NCBI GenBank assembly: GCA_039817245.1 | Contig: JBCBWF010000350.1 | Location: forward strand, 1-5,272 | Direction of reading: 5' to 3' | DNA: 5,272 bases | Origin: Thermohalobaculum sp039817245 | GTDB taxonomy: Bacteria; Pseudomonadota; Alphaproteobacteria; Rhodobacterales; Rhodobacteraceae | Part shown: positions 1-5,186 of the stretch, in pieces | Position numbering within the stretch: the first letter of the stretch is position 1 | Layout: the number at the start of each line of letters is the position of its first letter | The notes under the pieces: model-generated | What the model was told of the DNA's origin: nothing | The model's database searches: none | What the model saw: the letters and a program-made list of their open reading frames with translations, nothing else | Made by a program: the position numbers and the translations under genes

Positions 1-60
1 ACCCGCGTTGATCGCGTCGATGACGCGCCGTCTGAGATCGAGGGAGAGAGGTTTGGTCAT
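1..60 (-). CDS. IS630-family transposase, N-terminal 20 residues only (cut by window edge)
   Basis: Reading the minus strand from an ATG at 60-58 gives 20 codons starting MTKPLSLDLRRRVIDAI and continuing off the edge. The pattern 'KPLS.DLR.RVI.AI..G' is the typical beginning of IS630-type transposases, just before the first helix-turn-helix that binds the element ends. These enzymes cut and paste DNA through a DDE/DDD RNase H-like domain, which is outside this window. The start is supported by a strong GAGGAGG at 76-70, nine bases upstream. A fragment this short cannot show whether the transposase is intact. The family call rests on recognising the N-terminal pattern alone; another helix-turn-helix protein is possible but less likely. 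Confidence 0.8.
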   Translation of the reverse strand, partial: MTKPLSLDLRRRVIDAINAG

Positions 61-61
61 G

Positions 62-85
62 GAGGCTGGCCTCCTCACCAGCCTC
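62..85 (-). promoter_or_regulatory. Ribosome binding site of the transposase, carried in a hairpin loop
   Basis: On the minus strand GAGGCTGG (85-78) and CCAGCCTC (69-62) form a perfect 8-bp inverted repeat around an 8-base loop. The loop contains GAGGAGG (76-70), a near-ideal Shine-Dalgarno sequence nine bases before the ATG at 60. The repeat and the spacing are seen directly; that the hairpin forms in the mRNA or modulates transposase translation is inference. Confidence 0.5.
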
Positions 86-89
86 AATG

Positions 90-140
90 GTGAATCACGG
101 CTAGAGGCGTTTGGGAATCCCTCTCAGCGATTCCGAGAGG
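90..140. repeat. Cluster of short interleaved inverted repeats upstream of the transposase
   Basis: GGAATC at 114-119 is the complement of GATTCC at 129-134, and CCTCTC at 120-125 is the complement of GAGAGG at 135-140. The arms occur in the order X, Y, three bases, X', Y', so the two hairpins exclude each other. The five-base core GAATC also occurs at 92-96. GTGAAT at 90-95 has a complement at 177-182. This could be terminal or subterminal IS sequence; no gene is apparent here. Confidence 0.4.
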
Positions 141-210
141 CCACGATCTGCCCTAGCATCCCAGTGCCGATCTGCTATTCACTGCCGAATGTTCATTATT
201 CGTTCGCATC

Positions 211-242
211 CCCGCGCCCAGAATGACGTGGGTGGGCGCGGG
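211..242 (-). terminator. GC-rich hairpin after the operon, possible terminator
   Basis: CCCGCGCCCA (211-220) and TGGGCGCGGG (233-242) are perfect 10-bp complements around a 12-base loop. The structure begins 25 bases beyond the stop codon of the aminomethyltransferase gene and lies between it and the IS transposase. There is no T-run after the stem on either strand, so it is not a classical intrinsic terminator. It might stabilise the mRNA 3' end or act as a weak terminator. The right arm shares bases with the GGGCGC tandem repeat, so several alternative pairings exist. Confidence 0.4.
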
Positions 243-257
243 CGCGGGCGCGGGCGC
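234..257. repeat. Four perfect tandem copies of GGGCGC
   Basis: The hexamer GGGCGC is repeated four times without mismatch, ending 10 bases before the aminomethyltransferase stop codon region. It is intergenic and pure G+C, so it may vary in copy number by slippage. It overlaps the right arm of the hairpin at 211-242. No function can be assigned. Confidence 0.7.
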
Positions 258-267
258 GATACGGGGA

Positions 268-2649
268 TCAGCCGGCACGGTAGACCCCCTTCACCCGCTC
301 CTTGCCCGGGTCGAAATGAGGAAATGGGACCACGTTGGCGCGGAGGCGCTTCTGTTGGCCGTCGAGCTGGCCGATCTCCAGCGCTGTGCCTGGTTCGGCC
401 ACCGTGACATCGGCGCGGGCCAGGGCGATCACGCGGCCGAGGATGGGCGAGCGCACCGCGGAGGTGATCTCGCCCACCCTAGCGCGGCCGAGCATGAGGC
501 CGTCGCCCGTGGCCGGCACCACGCCGCCCTCCACGTCGATGCCGACGAGGCGGCGCTGGGGGGCGGCCTTGCGGCGCTCGAGGGCGGCGCGGCCGATGAA
601 GTCGTCGGTCTTCGACTTCAGCGCAACAGTGAAGCCGATGCCGGCCTCGAAGGGATCGGTTCGGTCGCAGAACTCGTAGCCCGCGAAGATCAGCCCCGCC
701 TCGATGCGCAGCATGTTGAGCGCGGTGAGGCCGAGGGGGACCATGCCCTCCGGCTCGCCCGCGGCCCAGATCGCGTCGAACACCGCTTCGGCGTCCTTGG
801 GATGGCAGAAGACCTCGAAGCCGAGCTCGCCCGAATAGCCTGTGCGGCTGACCACCACGGCGGGGCCGTGGAAATCGCCGATGCGCCCGACCGTGAAGCG
901 GAACCAGCCGAGCTCCTCCACCGTCGGGCGGGTGGCCGGGGTCCAGATCACGCCCGCCAGAATGGCGCGCGAGCGCGGGCCCTGAACGGCGATGTTGCAG
1001 AGCTGATCGGTGGAGTTGCGCACCCAGGCGTTCAGTCCGCGCTCGGCGGCGAGGCTGCGGAGCCAGAGGCCCGAGCTGTCATTGCCGCCGACCCAGCGGA
1101 AGTTGGTCTCGCCGAGGCGGAACACGGTGCCATCGTCGATCATGCCGCCATGCTCGTAGCACATGGCCGTGTAGACCACCTGTCCGGTGGCGAGGCGGCG
1201 CATGTCGCGGGTGACGCCGAGCTGCATCAGCGCCTCGGCATCCGGCCCGGTGACCTCGTATTTCCGCAGTGGCGAGAGGTCCATGATGGCAGCGCGCTCG
1301 CGGCAGGCCCAGTACTCGGCGATGGCGCCGTGGCTGTGCATCTCGTTGGCGAGCCAGTAGCCGCTGTATTCGGCGAAGTCGCGCGTGTGCCGGGCGAAGC
1401 AGGCGTGAAAGCCGGTCTCCCTCGTTTGTTCCACTGGAGCCTCCGGGGTCTTGCGCCAGCCGACGGACCGGCGGAAATCCTCGCCTGCGCCGTAGATGCG
1501 GACCTGGATATCGGTGGGGTTCCAGCCATTGGCCGGATCCACGTCGCAGGGGCAGGCGGTGGAGACGCAGACGAGATCGGTGAGGGCGCGGAGGAGCACA
1601 TAGTCGCCCGGCCGCGACCAGGGGTCGTCCATGCCGATCGCATTGGCGGCGTCGAGCATGGTGTTGAAGAAGAAGTTGATCGCCGGCCAGCCGCCGCGGG
1701 GGCGCACGCCCCAGGCCGCGAGATCGGCGTTCATGTTGTCCGAGCAGTTGATATGGCCCGGATAGCCGAGATCCTCGTAGTAGCGCGCGGTGCAGGCGAG
1801 GCCGAAGGTGTCGTGGCGCCCGCAGGTGTCCTGCACGATCTCGACCAGCGGCTCGTGGTCGACGCTGAAATATTTCGAGCCGAGGCCCGGCAGCGGATAG
1901 GCGGTGCCGAGGAGCGAGCGGCAGGTGGTGGGGTCGATCTCGCGCTCGAGGCCGCGGTCGAGGGCGCGGTGCGCGAAGGCCTGGAAGTCGGAGCATTCGC
2001 GGCCCTGGACGTCGAGGATCTGGATGAACTGGCCGCGGCGGACCTCGTAGCCCTTCGCCTCGCCGGGCTGGATATTGTGATCGCCCAGCGGGTCGGCCAG
2101 CGGCGGCGGGGGCGCGAGGCCGCCCTTGGCGGGGCGAGGACTGGCGCGGCGGAGATAGAGGACGATCTCGGTGGGCGCGTCCTGGGCTTCGGGCGCCATG
2201 GGGGCGCCGGGGGCGCAGACGATGAGGAGCCCGTCGGTCTGCGCTGTGAAATGGGCCATCTCGCCCGCGCGCGAGCCCTGGTCGAAGACGCGCGCGGCAT
2301 CGGCGCGGCCGATATCGAAGCCGGCGGCGTCGAGGGCGGCGAGGACCGCGCGGCCGGAGGGATCGGCGCGGAGCGCCTCCTGCAGGCCGGCGGGAGCGCC
2401 GCGGCCGGTGGCGCCGATCATGGCGGCGTCGGAGCGTCCGTCCGGCGCGAAGACGACGAGCTCGGCGGGCTGCAGGCCCTCCGGATCGAGGAGGCTGATC
2501 GCGTCGCCCGCCTCGATGCGCACCGCGCGCGAGCCGCCGCCGGGCACGGGGTGGCGCTCGGTGCCGTGGGGCAGGACGGGCAGGCCGGGGATGAGCACGC
2601 CGGCGCGCTCGTAGGGGGTCTCGAAGCGGGGGGCGGCGATGCGGTTCAT
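268..2649 (-). CDS. DUF1989-GcvT fusion: folate-dependent aminomethyltransferase-family protein, 793 residues
   Basis: This cytoplasmic protein (no signal peptide or membrane segment seen) has three parts. Residues about 35-168 are a degenerate DUF1989-like copy. Residues about 190-387 are a full DUF1989 module with CGRHD (276-280), NCSDN (301-305), SRPGDY (345-350), TACPCD (364-369) and NGWNPTD (374-380); conserved His and Cys here probably bind metal. Residues about 415-790 are a GcvT/T-protein fold with GGMIDD (501-506) at the place of the catalytic Asp of T-proteins, AVQGP (554-558), RTGYSGELGFE (602-612), LRIEAGL (647-653) and a C-terminal barrel. GcvT proteins move one-carbon units from methylated amines or the aminomethyl-lipoyl group to tetrahydrofolate. 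DUF1989 includes the paired urea-carboxylase-associated proteins linked to carboxyguanidine deimination. A stand-alone glycine-cleavage T-protein has only about 360-370 residues, so this is not plain GcvT. The start is fixed by GAGGA six bases upstream. It lies 51 bp after the permease gene, so its substrate is probably what that transporter imports. Exact reaction unknown. Confidence 0.9.
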   Translation of the reverse strand: MNRIAAPRFETPYERAGVLIPGLPVLPHGTERHPVPGGGSRAVRIEAGDAISLLDPEGLQPAELVVFAPDGRSDAAMIGATGRGAPAGLQEALRADPSGRAVLAALDAAGFDIGRADAARVFDQGSRAGEMAHFTAQTDGLLIVCAPGAPMAPEAQDAPTEIVLYLRRASPRPAKGGLAPPPPLADPLGDHNIQPGEAKGYEVRRGQFIQILDVQGRECSDFQAFAHRALDRGLEREIDPTTCRSLLGTAYPLPGLGSKYFSVDHEPLVEIVQDTCGRHDTFGLACTARYYEDLGYPGHINCSDNMNADLAAWGVRPRGGWPAINFFFNTMLDAANAIGMDDPWSRPGDYVLLRALTDLVCVSTACPCDVDPANGWNPTDIQVRIYGAGEDFRRSVGWRKTPEAPVEQTRETGFHACFARHTRDFAEYSGYWLANEMHSHGAIAEYWACRERAAIMDLSPLRKYEVTGPDAEALMQLGVTRDMRRLATGQVVYTAMCYEHGGMIDDGTVFRLGETNFRWVGGNDSSGLWLRSLAAERGLNAWVRNSTDQLCNIAVQGPRSRAILAGVIWTPATRPTVEELGWFRFTVGRIGDFHGPAVVVSRTGYSGELGFEVFCHPKDAEAVFDAIWAAGEPEGMVPLGLTALNMLRIEAGLIFAGYEFCDRTDPFEAGIGFTVALKSKTDDFIGRAALERRKAAPQRRLVGIDVEGGVVPATGDGLMLGRARVGEITSAVRSPILGRVIALARADVTVAEPGTALEIGQLDGQQKRLRANVVPFPHFDPGKERVKGVYRAG

Positions 2650-2655
2650 GCGGCG

Positions 2656-2660
2656 TCCTC
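2656..2660 (-). promoter_or_regulatory. Shine-Dalgarno GAGGA for the DUF1989-GcvT gene
   Basis: GAGGA on the minus strand is six bases upstream of the ATG at 2649-2647, which supports that start. The 51-bp gap between the permease stop and this ATG (2650-2700) shows no clear promoter, only a 7-bp direct repeat GGGGCTC (2680-2686 and 2691-2697). Co-transcription with the permease is the simplest reading. Confidence 0.65.
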
Positions 2661-2700
2661 GGGGGCGGGATCGGTTCGGGGGGCTCTGATGGGGCTCCTG

Positions 2701-4665
2701 TCAGGCAAGACCCAGGGCCTTCTGGCGGCTGGCGGCCCACCGGGTGATGAGATGATCCACCATCAGCCCCATGAAGGCCACCGCGAGGCCGAGCACCAGC
2801 CCCTTGCCCACATCGGTGGAGGAGAGCGCGCGCTGCATTTCCTGCCCCAGATCCTGGGTGCCGATGAAGGCGGCGATGATGACCATGAAGAGCGAGAACA
2901 TCACGGTCTGGTTGAGGCCGACGACGATGGTGGGCAGCGCGAGCGGCAGGCGTACGGACCAGAGCTTCTGGCGCGCGGTGGCGCCGGCCATGTCGGCGGC
3001 CTCGACGAGATGGGGCGGCACGCCGCGCAGCCCCTCGATGGTGTAGCGCGTCATGGGCACCGCGCCGAAGATGACCACGGCGCCGATCGCGGCCACGTCG
3101 TTGACGCCGAAGAGCATGATGACGGGGATGAGGTAGATGAAGCTCGGGAAGGTCTGCGCGGTGTCGCAGGCGAGCAGCACGGCGCGGGCGCGGGCCTCGC
3201 GCGCGGAGGCCCAGATGCCGAGCGGCAGGCCGATGGCGGTGGCGAAGGCCACGGCGACGGTGACCATGTAGACCGTGATCATCGCCCGGTCCCACCAGCC
3301 CGAGAGCGCGATGAAGCCGAAATAGCCGAGGCAGACCAGCGCCGAGCGCCGCCCGCCGATCAGCCAGCCGAGGCCCGCGAGCGCGGTGAGCACGGCGGCG
3401 GTCGGCAGCCAGAGGAGCGCGTCGCGCAGCGGGATGAACACCCAGACGATCAGGAACCAGCGCAGCCATTCGGTGACCGGGTTGATGGCCAGGATCACCC
3501 AGTCCACCACCCAGTCGATCTGATCGTCGATGGAGAGGGACTGGCGCCGGCCGATCTCGGCTGCGAGCTCGGTGAACTGGGTGGCGAGATAGGCGGCGGC
3601 GACGAGCAGAACCCAGGCGCAGAAATGGGCATGGCGCTTCCACCATGGCGTGCCCGGCTCGAAATGCGCGGGCTGCCGCATCGCCCAGGCCTTGGAACAG
3701 CGGTCGAGCAGGATGGCGATCAGCACGATGGTGATGCCGATCTCGACGGAGCGGCCGATCTTGAGCGCCTGCAGGAGCTGGAGGAGCTTCTGGCCGAGCC
3801 CCGGCATGCCGATGAAGCTGGCGAGCACGACCATGGCAAGGCACTGCATGATGACCTGATTGACGCCGACCAGGATCTCGGTGCGCGCGGTGGTGAGGCG
3901 GGTATGGCGCAGAAGCTGCCAGCCGGTGGAGCCGCACATGCGCCCGCTCTCGACCACTTCGGGCGGCACCTTGCGCAGGCCCAGGATCGTCATCCGGATC
4001 ATGGGCGGCATGGCGAAGATCATGGTGACGATGGCGCCCGCCTTGGGCCCAACGCCGATGAACACCACCACCGGGATCATGTAGGCGAAATGGGGGAGGG
4101 ACTGGGCGACGTTGAGGAGCGGGGCCATCACGCGCTCGACCGCGGGCCGGCGCCACGCCCAGACGCCGAGGACGAGGCCGAGCAGGATGGTGATGGGTGC
4201 GGCGACGACGATGACCGAGAGGGTCTCCATCGCCCATTTCCACTGCCCCATCACCGCGATCCAGGTAAAGGTGCCGGCGCCGAGAAGGGCGAGGCGCCAG
4301 CCGCCGAGGGCGTGGCCGATCACGCCGGCGGTGACGGCGACGGCGGTCCAGGGCAGCGGCTCGAGCCGGGGCCAGCGGCGCTTGCCGTAGAGGATGTTGG
4401 CGGTGACGTCGAGCATCCATTCGACGCCGTCGGCGACGGCGCGGGTGAGGTGGATGAGGCCGAGATCGTCCTTCAGGAACACGAAGAGCCAGTTGATGGC
4501 GTCCGCGAAGGGGATCACCGCCCACTCGGGCACGCGCATGAGGGCCGCGGGCAGGACATCGCGGGCGAGCACGAGCACCAGGGCGGTGAGCAGGAGGGCG
4601 AGGCCGATCGCGCGGTCAGGCAGGCGCGCCGCGGCGGGTGCGGCGAGCGGCTCGGCGACGCTCAT
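2701..4665 (-). CDS. Glycine betaine/proline-type ABC transporter permease, two ProW-like units fused (654 residues)
   Basis: This inner-membrane protein would form the translocation path of a quaternary-amine (ProU/OpuA) family importer. A single ProW or OpuAB has roughly 280-350 residues, whereas this chain holds two complete units in tandem. Each has an amphipathic, Trp-rich lead segment (about 50-93 and 378-420) followed by a BPD_transp_1 domain (about 145-325 and 462-640). Paired landmarks are 'SLPHFAYMIPV' (189-199) with 'TFPSFIYLIPV' (505-515), and 'SFIGMPGLGQ' (283-292) with 'AFIGTQDLGQ' (599-608). The second coupling loop keeps the EAA motif (E555-A-A, G561, L573-P574); the first is degenerate (E239-S-G, G245, L257-T258). 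The ATG at 4665 is chosen because it overlaps the ATPase TGA in ATGA and has GGAG seven bases upstream. The open frame extends to 4953, but that part is Arg/Pro/His-rich ATPase shadow. The fusion presumably replaces a permease homodimer. Substrate unknown. Confidence 0.92.
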   Translation of the reverse strand: MSVAEPLAAPAAARLPDRAIGLALLLTALVLVLARDVLPAALMRVPEWAVIPFADAINWLFVFLKDDLGLIHLTRAVADGVEWMLDVTANILYGKRRWPRLEPLPWTAVAVTAGVIGHALGGWRLALLGAGTFTWIAVMGQWKWAMETLSVIVVAAPITILLGLVLGVWAWRRPAVERVMAPLLNVAQSLPHFAYMIPVVVFIGVGPKAGAIVTMIFAMPPMIRMTILGLRKVPPEVVESGRMCGSTGWQLLRHTRLTTARTEILVGVNQVIMQCLAMVVLASFIGMPGLGQKLLQLLQALKIGRSVEIGITIVLIAILLDRCSKAWAMRQPAHFEPGTPWWKRHAHFCAWVLLVAAAYLATQFTELAAEIGRRQSLSIDDQIDWVVDWVILAINPVTEWLRWFLIVWVFIPLRDALLWLPTAAVLTALAGLGWLIGGRRSALVCLGYFGFIALSGWWDRAMITVYMVTVAVAFATAIGLPLGIWASAREARARAVLLACDTAQTFPSFIYLIPVIMLFGVNDVAAIGAVVIFGAVPMTRYTIEGLRGVPPHLVEAADMAGATARQKLWSVRLPLALPTIVVGLNQTVMFSLFMVIIAAFIGTQDLGQEMQRALSSTDVGKGLVLGLAVAFMGLMVDHLITRWAASRQKALGLA

Positions 4666-4676
4666 CGCGCCACTCC
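4662..4676 (-). promoter_or_regulatory. ATGA stop-start overlap and ribosome binding site coupling ATPase to permease
   Basis: The ATPase stop TGA (4664-4662) and the permease start ATG (4665-4663) share bases as ATGA. GGAG at 4676-4673 lies inside the ATPase gene, seven bases before the ATG. This layout is typical of translational coupling and supports the two proteins being made together as one transporter. Confidence 0.85.
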
Positions 4677-5186
4677 GAAGAGGAGATCGAGGGCGCGGCC
4701 GCGGTCGAGCGTGCCGATGATCGCGCCGTCCGGCCCAGCGACGGGGACCGTGGCGCGGGTGTCGCCGGCGAGCTGGCGGCCGAGCTCGAGGATGGTGGCG
4801 CTGCCGGGCACGGGCGCGCCCTCGGGCGGGGCGCCGGCGATGGGGGTGGCCATGCTGGCGGCGTGGACGACGCGGGCCTTCTCCACATCCTCGGTGAAGC
4901 GCGCCACATAGGGCGTGGCCGGCGCGAGGACGATGCGGTCGGGCGTGTCGCACTGCTCCACCACGCCGTCCTTCATGATCGCGATGCGGTCGGCAAGGCG
5001 GAGGGCTTCGTCGAAGTCGTGGGTCACGAAGACGATGGTCTTGCCGAGCAGCGCGCGCAGGCGCATGAACTCGTCCTGCATGTCGCGCCGGATCAGCGGG
5101 TCGAGCGCGGAGAAGGGCTCGTCGAGGAACCAGATATCGGGCTCGATGGCGAGGCTGCGGGCGATGCCGACGCGCTGCTGCTGGCC
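4662..5186 (-). CDS. Glycine betaine/proline-type ABC transporter ATP-binding protein (ProV/OpuAA-like), 5'-truncated
   Basis: About 174 C-terminal residues are present. In order they show the tail of the signature motif (GQQQRVGIAR), Walker B WFLDEP (nt 5132-5115), the D-loop SALD, the switch histidine in VTHDFDEA (His at 5021-5019), and the ProV-type stretch DRIAIMKDG...DTPDRIV...PYVARFTEDVEKARVV. They end with one CBS-like segment (nt about 4814-4665, with VPVAGPDGAIIGTLDR). ProV-type ATPases of about 400 residues power the import of betaine-like osmolytes, and their CBS domains sense ionic strength or nucleotides. Walker A and the first half of the signature (LSG) are missing. The open frame does continue to an ATG at 5240, but everything beyond about 5186 is the inverted copy of this gene's own sequence, so that start is false. 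The true N-terminus lies outside the window or was lost at the chimeric joint. It overlaps the permease gene by 4 bp. Confidence 0.88.
   Translation of the reverse strand, partial: GQQQRVGIARSLAIEPDIWFLDEPFSALDPLIRRDMQDEFMRLRALLGKTIVFVTHDFDEALRLADRIAIMKDGVVEQCDTPDRIVLAPATPYVARFTEDVEKARVVHAASMATPIAGAPPEGAPVPGSATILELGRQLAGDTRATVPVAGPDGAIIGTLDRGRALDLLFGVAR

Larger units (their letters stand above)
1..140 (-). mobile_element. Left-edge fragment of an IS630-family insertion sequence (outer boundary not determined)
   Basis: The window begins inside an insertion sequence whose transposase is read leftwards from position 60. Bases 61-140 lie upstream of that transposase and would hold the element's end, but I cannot place the terminal inverted repeat: the other end is outside the window, and no TA target duplication can be paired. 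Short repeats at 92-96, 115-119 and 129-133 (GAATC or its complement) are candidates for terminal or transposase-binding sequence. IS630 elements are known to insert at TA. The right-hand limit given here is only a guess that includes these repeats. The element lies downstream of the operon and points the same way, so it does not interrupt any of the three genes. Confidence 0.45.

Noticed and set aside
114..140. H-type pseudoknot
   Set aside because: The arm order fits a pseudoknot, but both crossing loops would have zero bases, so both stems could not form at once.
8..226. Small plus-strand open frame at the left edge
   Set aside because: Its first part is antisense to the IS630 transposase, it has no recognisable domain, and its remainder covers the repeat-rich intergenic stretch.
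234..257. Tandem GGGCGC as a CRISPR-like or regulatory array
   Set aside because: Units are six bases with no spacers; it is a simple tandem repeat.
1079..4525. 1148-codon minus-strand frame
   Set aside because: It is an out-of-frame reading of the permease and fusion genes, very rich in Arg, Pro and His, and crosses their intergenic gap.
223..4911. Very long plus-strand open frame that could be a giant protein
   Set aside because: It is rich in Ala, Gly, Glu, Asp, Arg and His with no recognisable domain, and runs codon-aligned antisense to two clearly real genes and across their boundary. Its openness follows from codon bias.
4666..4953. N-terminal extension of the permease by 96 residues
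   Set aside because: The extension is low-complexity Arg/Pro/His sequence made by reading the ATPase gene out of frame. The ATG at 4665 has a ribosome binding site and the ATGA overlap.
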